Positions 25,264 to 33,270 of a DNA stretch of 64,000 bases are shown piece by piece; the first letter of the stretch is position 1; each line of letters begins with the position of its first letter. The notes under the pieces are model-generated. The model was not told the origin of the DNA and did no database searches. It was given only the letters and a program-made list of their open reading frames with translations. The stretch covers positions 1 through 64,000 of the forward strand of contig CAVCTM010000002.1 of the NCBI GenBank assembly GCA_963605115.1, in the 5' to 3' direction. Source of the stretch: SVKR01 sp963605115. Lineage in GTDB: Bacteria; Bacillota; Clostridia; Oscillospirales; Oscillospiraceae. A program made the position numbers and the translations under genes.

Positions 25264-25287
25264 CTGTGGTACATGATGATACCACAG
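25264..25287. promoter_or_regulatory. Inverted repeat upstream of the SLH gene
   Basis: CTGTGGTA (25264-25271) and TACCACAG (25280-25287) form a perfect 8+8 inverted repeat with an 8-bp spacer, about 60 bp before the start codon: an operator or mRNA leader hairpin. Confidence 0.45.
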
Positions 25288-25326
25288 AATACGACAAAAA
25301 TTAAGCGACTTTTCGGCGAGCCTTTG

Positions 25327-25842
25327 TCATTTTTCCCCGACCTTTTTCGACTTTTCATCCAAAACGGCGCTTAAAATGTCCTCGTACCGCATTTTCTGTG
25401 CCGGACTGATGTTCCCGGCGCAGACGGGGCAGCCGCTGCGCTGGCGACCGGTGCGGGTGTCCACGCGCGTGCGCCAGACGTGCTCCTCCGGGCACTGCCA
25501 CCATACACGCCGGCTGCTCCCCGCCGTCACCATCTGGGGCGTCAGCTCGCCGTTCAGCGTCGGGTGCCACTGCTCGGCGATGGCGGGCTCCACAGCCGCA
25601 AGGTCGTTGTAGCCGGGCAGGATGCGGCGGTTTTTGCAGTAAGGGCAGCCCTGCCCGCGCACGGCGCGGAACGCGATGCGCATCCGGAAGCTGTGGTCCC
25701 TTGCGCAGCGCCACCAGACCATTTCCGAGCTGCCGTAAGATACGTCGTCGGGTGTGCGCCCGCCGTTTTTCCCGGCGCCCCACTCGCCGAGCAGCGCCTC
25801 CCTGCCGCTCCCGCAGCAGTACTCCGCCAGCGTCTGGCCCAT
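25327..25842 (-). CDS. Double zinc-ribbon (treble-clef) domain protein
   Basis: A 171-residue protein with two copies of the 'probable zinc-ribbon' module (DUF4379-like): WWRCARDHSFRMRI...GQGCPYC and WWQCPEEHVWRTRV...RSGCPVCAGN. Each supplies a CxxxxH and CPxC metal site; the spacing WWxC-x4-H-x-W/F is diagnostic. Such proteins are suspected nucleic-acid binders, often near mobile or defence genes, but no function is proven. The start has GGCGGAGAG upstream. It is divergent from an XRE regulator and has a good promoter overlapped by an inverted repeat. Confidence 0.82.
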   Translation of the reverse strand: MGQTLAEYCCGSGREALLGEWGAGKNGGRTPDDVSYGSSEMVWWRCARDHSFRMRIAFRAVRGQGCPYCKNRRILPGYNDLAAVEPAIAEQWHPTLNGELTPQMVTAGSSRRVWWQCPEEHVWRTRVDTRTGRQRSGCPVCAGNISPAQKMRYEDILSAVLDEKSKKVGEK

Positions 25843-25898
25843 CTCTCCGCCCCCTTTCCGTGATTTGTCGCTTTTTGCGCAATATTTTCTCTTACCTA

Positions 25899-25927
25899 AT
25901 TATATATTGTTATTTGTGAAATATCAA
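25899..25927 (-). promoter_or_regulatory. Promoter of the zinc-ribbon gene
   Basis: Minus strand TTGATA (25922-25927), 17-bp spacer, TATAAT (25899-25904). Confidence 0.7.
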
Positions 25928-25938
25928 GTGTTATTTCA
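25917..25938. promoter_or_regulatory. Candidate XRE operator
   Basis: TGAAATA (25917-25923) and TATTTCA (25932-25938) are a perfect inverted repeat with an 8-bp spacer, covering the -35 of the zinc-ribbon gene and lying 57 bp before the XRE start. Confidence 0.5.
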
Positions 25939-25994
25939 ACTCTAATTTTTATTTTTTCCCCTTCGGGATAGAATAACGCCAGAGGTGAAGACAC

Positions 25995-26246
25995 ATGGCG
26001 AAGCCCGCTTACCCCGTTTTTGACAACACGCAGAAGTTCATCGAGCTCGGCTACAACATCGCCTACTACCGCAAGCACGCCGGGCTGACGCAGGAGCAGC
26101 TCGCGGAGCTCGTCGGCATCAGCCGCCAGCACTTAGGCGCGATCGAAGCCCCGAACCTCTGCCGCCCCATCTCGCTGGACCTCCTGTTCAATCTGGCAGC
26201 CGTGCTGAACGTAGAACCGGCAAAGCTCCTGACGTTCCGGGAGTAA
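25995..26246 (+). CDS. XRE-family helix-turn-helix regulator
   Basis: An 83-residue single-domain Cro/CI-type DNA-binding protein. The HTH is GLTQEQLAELVGISRQHLGAIE (split: GLTQEQLAELVG, then ISRQHLGAIE) at about residues 31-52, preceded by GYNIAYYRKHA and followed by the helical LLFNLAAVLNVEPAKLL. No sensor domain. The ATG has AGAGGTGA upstream. It lies divergent to the zinc-ribbon gene; the inverted repeat between them at 25917-25938 is a plausible binding site. The target is inferred from position only. Confidence 0.88.
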   Translation: MAKPAYPVFDNTQKFIELGYNIAYYRKHAGLTQEQLAELVGISRQHLGAIEAPNLCRPISLDLLFNLAAVLNVEPAKLLTFRE

Positions 26247-26247
26247 A

Positions 26248-26277
26248 AAAAGAGACCGCCATAAGGCGGTCTCTTTT
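26248..26277. terminator. Bidirectional terminator between XRE gene and lysS
   Basis: A 13-bp perfect stem (26248-26260 with 26265-26277) around ATAA, with A-run on one side and T-run on the other, serving both convergent genes. Confidence 0.9.
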
Positions 26278-26283
26278 CAATTC

Positions 26284-28224
26284 TCAATACAGCTTCGCAC
26301 CAGCCGGAATATGGTCATCCACCATCAGCAGATGCAGCTTCTCCTCGCCCTCCTCGTGGTGGACGGCGGAGATCAGCATGCCGCAGGAGTCGATGCCCAT
26401 CATCGGGCGCGGCGGGAGGTTCACGATGGCGATGCAGGTCTTACCGACCAGTTCCTCCGGCTCATAATAGGCGTGGATGCCGGAGAGAATGGTGCGGTCC
26501 GTGCCGCTGCCGTCGTCGAGCGTGAAGCGCAGCAGCTTCTTGCTCTTTTTCACCGCCTCGCACGCCTTGACCTTGACGGCGCGGAAATCGGACTTGCTGA
26601 AGGTCTCAAAATCAACGTAGTCGGCGAACAGCGGCTCGATCTCCACCTTGGAGAAGTCGATCTTCTCCGTCTCCGTCGGAGCGGCAGGCGCAGTTTCGGC
26701 GGGCTTCTCCGCCTTCTTGTCGCTGTCCAGCGGCTTCATTGTGGGGAAGAGAATGACATCCCGGATGGAATCCGCTCCGGCGAGGAGCATCACGGCGCGG
26801 TCGATGCCGATGCCCATGCCGCCCGTGGGGGGCATGCCGTATTCCATTGCGGTGAGGAAATCCTCGTCGAGCATCTCCGCCTCGTCGTCGCCGCGCTCGC
26901 GCTGCTCAAGCTGCTTGACAAAGCGCTCGCGCTGGTCGATCGGGTCGTTGAGCTCGGAATAGGCGTTGCCCATCTCGCTGTGGCAGATGAAGAACTCAAA
27001 GCGCTCGGTGAGGCGCGGGTCCGCCGGGCTGCGCTTCGTCAGCGGGGAGACCTCCACCGGGTACATGGTGATGAAGGTCGGCTGGATGAGGTGCTCCTCC
27101 ACCTTCTGGTCGAAGCAGGCGTAGAGCGCGTTGCCCCACGTCTTCTCCGCGGCATCCGCAAGCTCGACGCCGACCGCCTTCGCCGCGGCGACAGCCTCTG
27201 CGTCGTCCGTGATCGCGCCGAAGTCCACGCCGACATACTGCTTGACGGCATCGATCATCGTGAGGCGCGGCCAGCCGGGAGTCAGGTCGATCTTCTCGCC
27301 CTGCCACTCGACCTCGTAGGTGCCGAGGATCTCCTTCGCGGCGCCGGAGAAAATGCCCTCCGCGATGTCCATCATCGTGTGGAAATCGGCGTAAGCCTGA
27401 TAGAGCTCCACGGTGGTGAACTCCGGGTTATGCTTCGTGTCCATGCCCTCGTTGCGGAAGATGCGGCCGATCTCGTAAACGCGCTCGATACCGCCGATGA
27501 TGAGCCGCTTGAGCGGCAGCTCGGTGGCGATGCGCATGTACATGCTGATGTCCAGCGTGTTGTGGTGCGTGATGAACGGGCGCGCCGCCGCGCCGCCGAC
27601 GATGGTGTTCAGGACCGGGGTCTCAACCTCCATAAAGCCCTGCGCGTCCAGATAGCGGCGGACAAAGCTGATGAAGCGGCTGCGGATCTCGAAGCTGCGG
27701 CGCGTCTCGTCGTTCATAATAAGGTCAAGATAGCGCTGGCGATACTTCAGGTCCGTGTTCGTGAGCCCGTGGAACTTCTCCGGCAGGGGGCGGAGGGATT
27801 TGCTGAGCAGCGTCACGCCCGTGGCGCGGACGGTGATCTCCTCCGTCTTGGTCTTGAACACGACGCCCTCGACGCCGATGATATCGCCGATGTCATACTT
27901 GCGGAAATCGGCAAAGGTCTGCGCGTCCACCTCGTCAGCGCGGACGTAGACCTGAATGCGGCCGCGGTCGTCCTTGATGTGGCAGAAGATCGCCTTGCCC
28001 ATGCCGCGCTTGGACATGATGCGGCCAGCCACGCGGACCGTCTGCTCCGCGTAGCGCTCGTAATCGTTCAGAAGGTCGGCAGACCACGCAGTGCGGTCGT
28101 AGACCGTGCGGACAAAGGGGTCGCGCCCCTCGTCCTGAAGCGCCTTCAGCTTATCGCGCCGGACGCGGAGGATCTCGGAGAGCTCCTGTTCGGGCTGCTG
28201 GGCGTTATTTCTCTCGTCACTCAT
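26284..28224 (-). CDS. lysS: Lysyl-tRNA synthetase (class II) fused to a tRNA-binding domain
   Basis: A 646-residue protein. The N-terminal OB anticodon-binding domain (about 60-150) is followed by the class II catalytic domain: motif 1 around RSRFISFVRRYLDAQGFMEVETP (RSRFISFVRRYL, GFMEVETP), motif 2 FRNEGMDTKHNPEFTTVELY (FRNEGMD, HNPEFT), motif 3 GMGIGIDRAVMLL. After an Ala/Pro/Glu-rich linker, residues 522-646 form an EMAP/Trbp111-like tRNA-binding OB domain (FRAVKVKACEAV, SGIHAYYEPEELVGK, GMLISA). Ordinary LysS is about 490-500 residues, so the fusion is an addition known from some Clostridia. It follows greA by 27 bases in one operon. Confidence 0.96.
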   Translation of the reverse strand: MSDERNNAQQPEQELSEILRVRRDKLKALQDEGRDPFVRTVYDRTAWSADLLNDYERYAEQTVRVAGRIMSKRGMGKAIFCHIKDDRGRIQVYVRADEVDAQTFADFRKYDIGDIIGVEGVVFKTKTEEITVRATGVTLLSKSLRPLPEKFHGLTNTDLKYRQRYLDLIMNDETRRSFEIRSRFISFVRRYLDAQGFMEVETPVLNTIVGGAAARPFITHHNTLDISMYMRIATELPLKRLIIGGIERVYEIGRIFRNEGMDTKHNPEFTTVELYQAYADFHTMMDIAEGIFSGAAKEILGTYEVEWQGEKIDLTPGWPRLTMIDAVKQYVGVDFGAITDDAEAVAAAKAVGVELADAAEKTWGNALYACFDQKVEEHLIQPTFITMYPVEVSPLTKRSPADPRLTERFEFFICHSEMGNAYSELNDPIDQRERFVKQLEQRERGDDEAEMLDEDFLTAMEYGMPPTGGMGIGIDRAVMLLAGADSIRDVILFPTMKPLDSDKKAEKPAETAPAAPTETEKIDFSKVEIEPLFADYVDFETFSKSDFRAVKVKACEAVKKSKKLLRFTLDDGSGTDRTILSGIHAYYEPEELVGKTCIAIVNLPPRPMMGIDSCGMLISAVHHEEGEEKLHLLMVDDHIPAGAKLY

Positions 28225-28251
28225 TTTTCTCGTTCTCCTGATCCGTTCAAC

Positions 28252-28728
28252 TCAGTTCTGCACCGCGAGGATCTCGAAGCGGAGCTCCCCGGCGGGGGCC
28301 TCGACCGTGACGATCTCGCCGACGCAGTGGCCCATCATGCTGCGCCCGAAGGGGCTGTCGCTGGAGATGAGCCCCGCCATGGGATTTGCCTCCTGCGAGC
28401 CGACCATGCGGTATTCCTCCTCGCTGTCGTCCTCCAGATCGCGGACGCGGACGTGGCTCCCGTGCCCCACGCGGCCCTCCTCGGTGCTGAGCTCAACGAT
28501 CTCCGCCTTGTCGATGAGGTCCTGAAGCTCGGCGATCTTGGAGTAGAGCTTGCCCTGCTCGGTCTTCGCCTCGTCATATTCGCTGTTCTCGGAAAGGTCG
28601 CCGAAGCTGCGCGCTTCCTTGATCTGCTCCGCGACCTCCTTCTCGCGCACGGTCTGGAGATATTCAAGCTCCTCACGGATCTCATCCAGACGCGCCTGAC
28701 TCATTTTATAACGGTTTTCGGTACCCAT
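28252..28728 (-). CDS. greA: Transcription elongation factor GreA
   Basis: A 158-residue GreA, the standard length. The N-terminal antiparallel coiled coil has the catalytic tip as RSFGDLSENSEYDEAK, with the acidic D and E residues that reach into the RNA polymerase secondary channel to stimulate transcript cleavage. The C-terminal FKBP-like domain ends with GEIVTVEAPAGELRFEIL. The ATG at 28728 gives the standard length and has GGGAGG upstream; the open frame further upstream runs through the promoter. First gene of greA-lysS. Confidence 0.96.
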   Translation of the reverse strand: MGTENRYKMSQARLDEIREELEYLQTVREKEVAEQIKEARSFGDLSENSEYDEAKTEQGKLYSKIAELQDLIDKAEIVELSTEEGRVGHGSHVRVRDLEDDSEEEYRMVGSQEANPMAGLISSDSPFGRSMMGHCVGEIVTVEAPAGELRFEILAVQN

Positions 28729-28797
28729 TTCTGCCTGGTCCTCCCTGTTAAAATACTGGAAAATACTATATAAAAAAATTGCATACACTGAAATACT

Positions 28798-28826
28798 ATT
28801 ATACGTTTCCCCGCCCGCTCTGTCAA
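28798..28826 (-). promoter_or_regulatory. Consensus promoter of greA-lysS
   Basis: Minus strand TTGACA (28821-28826), 17-bp spacer, TATAAT (28798-28803): both hexamers perfect. Confidence 0.88.
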
Positions 28827-28839
28827 GACCGAAAAGCGG

Positions 28840-28884
28840 AAAAACGCCCTTGCAGCGGCAGAGGTTTCTCTGCCGCTGCAAGGG
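28840..28884 (-). terminator. Terminator of the ftsEX-M23 operon
   Basis: A perfect 17-bp stem (28847-28863 with 28868-28884), GTTT loop, followed on the minus strand by CGTTTTTCC. Confidence 0.9.
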
Positions 28885-28904
28885 ATCTGCACTTTACGCC
28901 GAAC

Positions 28905-30194
28905 TCAGGCGTCGGCGGAATAGGTGAAGCCGACGCCGCTGAAATAGCTGAGCGGGTCGACGCAGCTGCCGTTGGAGCGCACCTCGAAGTGGCAGTGCGG
29001 TCCGGTGGACCAGCCGGTGGAGCCGACATAGCCGATGACCTGCCCCTGCGACACGGTGTCGCCGACGGAGACGCTGGGCAGCGCGTTCATGTGGGCGTAG
29101 AGCGTCGTGAGACCGTTGGAGTGGTAAATGACGCAGTAGTTGCCGTAAGAGCTGCTGTACTCGGAGACCGTAACGGTGCCGCCGGCGGCAGCCGTGATCG
29201 TCGCGCCGTAGCCCGCGGCGATGTCCACGCCGGAGTGATACTTTGTCGTGCCGAAGATCGGGTGGACGCGGTAGCCGAACTTTGAGGTTATGTAGGTGCA
29301 GCTGGAGACGGGCCAGATAAAGCCGGCGCTCGCCGTACCACCGCCGCTGCTGCCGCTGCCGGAGGACTGCTGCTGCTGGCGCTTGAGCTGCTCCAGATAG
29401 GCTTGACGGGCGCGCTCCTCCTCCTCCTTCTGCTTCTGGAGGGCGGCGACCTTCTCGTCGATCTTGGCCTGCACTTCGGCTTCGAGGGCTTCGTTCTCCT
29501 CATACATGGCCTTGTATTCCTCGATGTCGTCCTCAAGCTGGGCAATGATCTTGCACGCGGCGTCGATCTGCTCTTCGAGACGCTCCTTTTCCTCAAGCAG
29601 CTCCGTGCGCTTTTCCTTCTGCTCTTCCTGCACGGTCTCGTACTCCGCCTTGACCTCCTCGACCTGCTCGCGCGCGGCAATGTACTCCGCCTTCACGTTC
29701 TGGTCGTTGCGCACAATGTCCATAATATCGTTCAGGCGGCTCAGGAAGTCGCTGAGGCTCGTCGCCTTGAGCAGGATGGAGACGTAAGAGAGCGTGCTGC
29801 GCTCCTCCATCGTGCGGACGCGGGCGCAGTAGTGCTCGAACTGGTCCTCCTCGTTCTGGATCGCCTGCTCAAGCTCAGCTTCCTTGTCCTCGATCATCTG
29901 GTCATAGAGTGCGATCTGCTCGTTGATGAGCTCGACGTCCTGCCGGTTGAGCTCGTTCTGCTGGTCGAGGGCGGTCTTGCGCTCGATAACGCCCGCCATC
30001 TCGTCGTTCAGGGCGTCGATCTGCTCCTGAACGTCCTTCTGCTGGTCGCGGATGGCGTCGCGCTGCTTCTGAAGCGCGTCGATCTCCGACTGGGTGACGG
30101 CGAAGGCGCCCGCGCTCAGCGCGTAAGCGGCGACGCCGAAGACCATCAGGACGGCGAGCAGGATGCAGATGAGTCTTGTTGCTTTTTTGGACAT
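28905..30194 (-). CDS. Coiled-coil M23 metallopeptidase (EnvC/PcsB-like cell-wall hydrolase)
   Basis: A 429-residue exported protein: signal peptide (about 1-32), long coiled coil (about 35-280, very rich in Glu/Gln/Lys), a Gln/Ser/Gly linker, and a C-terminal LytM/M23 endopeptidase (about 300-429). The zinc ligands are intact: HSGVD (HxxxD) and HCHFEV (HxH). It would cleave peptide cross-links in peptidoglycan during division. It directly follows ftsE and ftsX, so it is the natural extracellular partner whose activity FtsEX gates, as with EnvC or PcsB/RipC; that link is inferred from synteny. Confidence 0.92.
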   Translation of the reverse strand: MSKKATRLICILLAVLMVFGVAAYALSAGAFAVTQSEIDALQKQRDAIRDQQKDVQEQIDALNDEMAGVIERKTALDQQNELNRQDVELINEQIALYDQMIEDKEAELEQAIQNEEDQFEHYCARVRTMEERSTLSYVSILLKATSLSDFLSRLNDIMDIVRNDQNVKAEYIAAREQVEEVKAEYETVQEEQKEKRTELLEEKERLEEQIDAACKIIAQLEDDIEEYKAMYEENEALEAEVQAKIDEKVAALQKQKEEEERARQAYLEQLKRQQQQSSGSGSSGGGTASAGFIWPVSSCTYITSKFGYRVHPIFGTTKYHSGVDIAAGYGATITAAAGGTVTVSEYSSSYGNYCVIYHSNGLTTLYAHMNALPSVSVGDTVSQGQVIGYVGSTGWSTGPHCHFEVRSNGSCVDPLSYFSGVGFTYSADA

Positions 30195-30242
30195 GGTTGG
30201 GATTCTCCTTTCCGGGAAAAGGTGGCTGTCGTTCCGCTCCGC

Positions 30243-31136
30243 TCAGACCTTCAGATAATTGCGGATGGCGATATTGCTGCCGAAGGTGCCGACCACGAGA
30301 CCGATCGCGAGGAAGACGACCAGCAGCGGATACATCAGGGTGGAAAACGGCAGCATAATGAGCAGGCTCGCGAGCGAGCTCGTCATGATCTTGCCCGCCA
30401 CGAGATCATAGATGCCCCACTGGAGCAAAAACGCGATCGCGCCGCCGACAAGACCGAGCACCAGTCCCTCCACCACGAAGGGGCAGCGGATGAAGAAGTT
30501 GCTCGCGCCGACCATCTTCATAATGCCGATCTCCTCGCGCCGGCTGAACGTTGCGAGCTTGATGGTGTTCTGCATGATGAAAATGGAGACGACAAACAGA
30601 ATCACGATGAGGATCATCGAGATGACGCTCACGATGTTGCGCACGGTGATGAAGCCCTGACTGAGCTCCAGCGAAGCGCTGCACTCGGCGATGCCGCTGA
30701 CGGACTCGATCTCGCGCTTGGTCTCGCCCATGCGGGAGATGTCCTCCAGATAGATGCGGTAGCGGTTGCGGAACACGCTCGGCGTGAGGTCGGAGAACAT
30801 GTCCTGCTCGTCCTCGCTGTACTGGCTGACCCAGTTTTCGAGCGCCTGCTCGCGCGTCACGAACTCGACGCTCTTGATGTTGTCGATCGCTTCGAGGCGG
30901 ATGCCGATGCTCTCGGCTTCCTCGCGGCTGAGGTCCTCGTCCACGAAGGCGAGGATCTCGCTGTCCTGCTCAAGCTGGTTGATGTTGTAGTCGATGTTCA
31001 GCGCGAGCATCGCGAACGAGCCCATGATGAGCAGGCACGCCACGATCACGAGGATGCAGGCGAAGGACATAAACCCGTGGGTGAAAATGCTTTTAAAACC
31101 CTCTCCGATGAGGTATCCGAATCTGTTATGCTTCAT
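30243..31136 (-). CDS. ftsX: Cell-division ABC permease FtsX
   Basis: A 297-residue membrane protein with one N-terminal helix (about 22-48), an extracellular domain of about 120 residues (EILAFVDEDLSREEAE, VEFVTREQALENW, RYRIYLEDI), and three C-terminal helices with the FtsX-type ATTFSRREEIGIMKMVGAS-like coupling segment (FSRREEIGIMKMVGA). It transmits ATP-driven movement of FtsE to a cell-wall hydrolase outside. It overlaps ftsE by 11 bases, so the two are translationally coupled. Confidence 0.95.
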   Translation of the reverse strand: MKHNRFGYLIGEGFKSIFTHGFMSFACILVIVACLLIMGSFAMLALNIDYNINQLEQDSEILAFVDEDLSREEAESIGIRLEAIDNIKSVEFVTREQALENWVSQYSEDEQDMFSDLTPSVFRNRYRIYLEDISRMGETKREIESVSGIAECSASLELSQGFITVRNIVSVISMILIVILFVVSIFIMQNTIKLATFSRREEIGIMKMVGASNFFIRCPFVVEGLVLGLVGGAIAFLLQWGIYDLVAGKIMTSSLASLLIMLPFSTLMYPLLVVFLAIGLVVGTFGSNIAIRNYLKV

Positions 31137-31815
31137 GTCCGTAGTACCCGCCTTGTCCGTCGCTGACGATGCTGCCGCTCTCCAGCGTGATCACACGCTT
31201 GGAGAAGGCGTTCACCAGCTCCTTTTCGTGGGTGACGACCAGGACGGTCGTGCCCAGCTCGTTGATCTTCTGCAGCAGGAGCATCAGCTCCAGACTGCGC
31301 GCCGGATCGAGGTTGCCGGTCGGCTCGTCCGCGATGATGAGGCGCGGGGAATTGACCAGCGCGCGGGCGACGGCGACGCGCTGCTGCTCGCCGCCGGAGA
31401 GCTCCTGCGGCAGCCGCTTTTCGCGCCCTTCGAGCCCGACGAGCTTCAGCACGTAGGGCACGCGCTCGCGGATCTCGCGGCGGCCTGCGCCGACGACGTG
31501 CATCGCGAACGCCACGTTTTCGTAAACGGATTTATCCTCGATGAGACGGAAATCCTGAAAGATGACGCCCAGCGTTCTTCTGAGCTTCGGGAGCTGGCGG
31601 CGGCGCATCGTGCGCAGGTCGAAGCCGTTGACCACGAGCTCGCCCTCGTCGGCGCGGACCTCGCCGGTCAGCAGCTTGATGATCGTCGTCTTGCCGCTGC
31701 CGCTCGGTCCCACGAGGAAGACGAACTCCCCCTCGCCGATGTCCAGCGTCAGGTGGTTCGCCGCGTGGGTCCCGCTGCTTTTATACGTCATGGAAACGTC
31801 TTTCATGTGAACCAT
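31126..31815 (-). CDS. ftsE: Cell-division ATP-binding protein FtsE
   Basis: A 229-residue ABC ATPase. Walker A is GPSGSGKTT (about 36-44), Q-loop VIFQDFRL, signature LSGGEQQRVAVARAL, Walker B LIIADEPTGNLD and the switch histidine in VVTHEKEL. The TGNLD ending and size are typical of FtsE and related MacB-type ATPases; the overlapping ftsX settles the identity. It lies 60 bases after the CdaR-like gene without a promoter or terminator between, so it is probably transcribed from upstream of that gene. Confidence 0.95.
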   Translation of the reverse strand: MVHMKDVSMTYKSSGTHAANHLTLDIGEGEFVFLVGPSGSGKTTIIKLLTGEVRADEGELVVNGFDLRTMRRRQLPKLRRTLGVIFQDFRLIEDKSVYENVAFAMHVVGAGRREIRERVPYVLKLVGLEGREKRLPQELSGGEQQRVAVARALVNSPRLIIADEPTGNLDPARSLELMLLLQKINELGTTVLVVTHEKELVNAFSKRVITLESGSIVSDGQGGYYGHEA

Positions 31816-31875
31816 AGTCTGTTTCTATCCTTCTTTAAGTGAGATTGCTGAGATCGCGCGGTCTGCGCGCCGCCG

Positions 31876-32970
31876 TCAGATGACGGGACGGTTCTGGGAG
31901 TTGAGGTATTTCTTCACCATCAGCGCCACCTTGAAGACGATGGCATGGTCAAACTCGCGCAGATCGAGCCCGGTGAGCTTCTTGATCTTTTCGAGACGAT
32001 AGACCAGCGTGTTGCGGTGGACGAAGAGCTTGCGGCTCGTCTCGGAAACGTTGAGGTTGTTCTCGAAGAACTTGTTAATGGTGTAGAGCGTCTCCTGATC
32101 GAGCGCCTCGATGGGGTTTTTCTTGAAAACCTCGCTGAGGAACATCTCGCAGAGGGTGATCGGCAGCTGATAGATGATGCGGCCGAGACCGAGATTTTCG
32201 TAGTTGATGATGGTCTTGTCGTCGTCAAACACGCGGCCGACGTCGATGGCGACCTGCGCCTCCTTGTAGCGATCGGCGAGCTCGCGCAGGTGGTGCGCCG
32301 TGGTGCCGATGCCGATGACGACGCGGACGCCGAGCTCCTTGTACATCGTGCTCTCGATGTTCTCGGCGATCGCCTGAAGCTCCGGGGACTCCGTGTTCGG
32401 GGCGACCTCCTTGATGACGACGAGATCGCTCTCGGTAACGCTGAGGACGAAGTCCTTCTGGCGCTCCGGGAACATCCCCTGAAGCACCTCGATGGCGGTG
32501 ACGTCCGTCTTGTCCACCTGCCGGATCAGGAACACGACGCGGGGCACGTCCGCGGAAAAGCGCAGCTCCTTGGCGCGGACATAGACGTCGCCGGGGAGAA
32601 TGTTGTCGGAGATGATGTTTTTGATAAAGGTGGCCTTGTCGTGCTTCTCCTCGTAATAGATCTTCGCCTCGCTCATAGCGACGGCGGCGAGGATGCAGAC
32701 GCAGCGGGCATTCGCATCGCTGCCCTCGGCAAAGACGGCGTAATCGAACTGGCTGTCCGGTCCGCCGAGGAGCTTGTAGGTGCGGGAAGCGGTGGTAAGG
32801 ACCTGATCCGGCACGTCGCCGGCGATCCCCTGCATATCGTCCAGATAGGAGCCGATCATGGAGAGCTCGCTGCACGCGACCACGAAGCCCTGATTATCGG
32901 CAACGCCGATGATGCGGTCCGTCGCGTCCTTCATCTGGATGATGACGCTCTGAAAAATTCTGCTGGACAT
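31876..32970 (-). CDS. CdaR/PucR-family transcriptional regulator
   Basis: A 364-residue cytosolic regulator. The C-terminal PucR HTH (about 300-355) is NLNVSETSRKLFVHRNTLVYRLEKI (split here as NLNVSETSRKLFVHRN and TLVYRLEKIKKLTG). The middle (about 150-280) looks like the CdaR GGDEF-like domain (VVIGIGTTAHHLRELADRYKEAQVA). The N-terminus resembles the sugar-diacid-recognition region in length, not in detail. Family members respond to small metabolites such as sugar diacids or purines. Here the position directly upstream of ftsE-ftsX-M23 suggests co-expression with division genes rather than catabolism. GGGAGG precedes the ATG. Confidence 0.87.
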   Translation of the reverse strand: MSSRIFQSVIIQMKDATDRIIGVADNQGFVVACSELSMIGSYLDDMQGIAGDVPDQVLTTASRTYKLLGGPDSQFDYAVFAEGSDANARCVCILAAVAMSEAKIYYEEKHDKATFIKNIISDNILPGDVYVRAKELRFSADVPRVVFLIRQVDKTDVTAIEVLQGMFPERQKDFVLSVTESDLVVIKEVAPNTESPELQAIAENIESTMYKELGVRVVIGIGTTAHHLRELADRYKEAQVAIDVGRVFDDDKTIINYENLGLGRIIYQLPITLCEMFLSEVFKKNPIEALDQETLYTINKFFENNLNVSETSRKLFVHRNTLVYRLEKIKKLTGLDLREFDHAIVFKVALMVKKYLNSQNRPVI

Positions 32971-33223
32971 AAGATATCCTCCCTGTACATCATTTTTGTA
33001 TCATATTTGCGGGGATTTTGTAACATTTTCGATAGCCGCTTTCAGGCAAAAAGCTGACAGCAAAACGACCAATTGACATAATAGAGGATTTCTGTGCAAT
33101 TTTCAATAGAAAAATCAGATTTTTTTTACATTTTTTTATTTTTATCGTGATTTCGATTAAAAAAGTCCCTTCCGATTTGTGTTTTTCGGCAGGAGAGCAA
33201 AAAACGAGGGTCCAAAACGCGCG
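32971..33223. other. AT-rich intergenic stretch with no gene
   Basis: About 250 bp of AT-rich sequence between two minus-strand genes, including poly-T tracts at 33120-33145. It must hold the promoter of the CdaR-ftsEX operon, but I could not fix a convincing -35/-10 pair on the minus strand. A TTGACA at 33075 on the plus strand has no good -10. No ORF or structured RNA was recognised. Confidence 0.5.
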
Positions 33224-33263
33224 AAAATGACGGAAGAAAAGCGGCGTTTTCTTCCGTCATTTT
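33224..33263 (-). terminator. Terminator after the pseudouridine synthase gene
   Basis: A perfect 17-bp inverted repeat (33224-33240 with 33247-33263) with AAAA/TTTT outer ends, 7 bases after the stop codon. Confidence 0.85.
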
Positions 33264-33270
33264 GCCATAG

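Noticed and set aside
33075..33103. Plus-strand TTGACA as a promoter
   Set aside because: The sequence 17 bases downstream is not a credible -10, and the nearest downstream gene is on the other strand.
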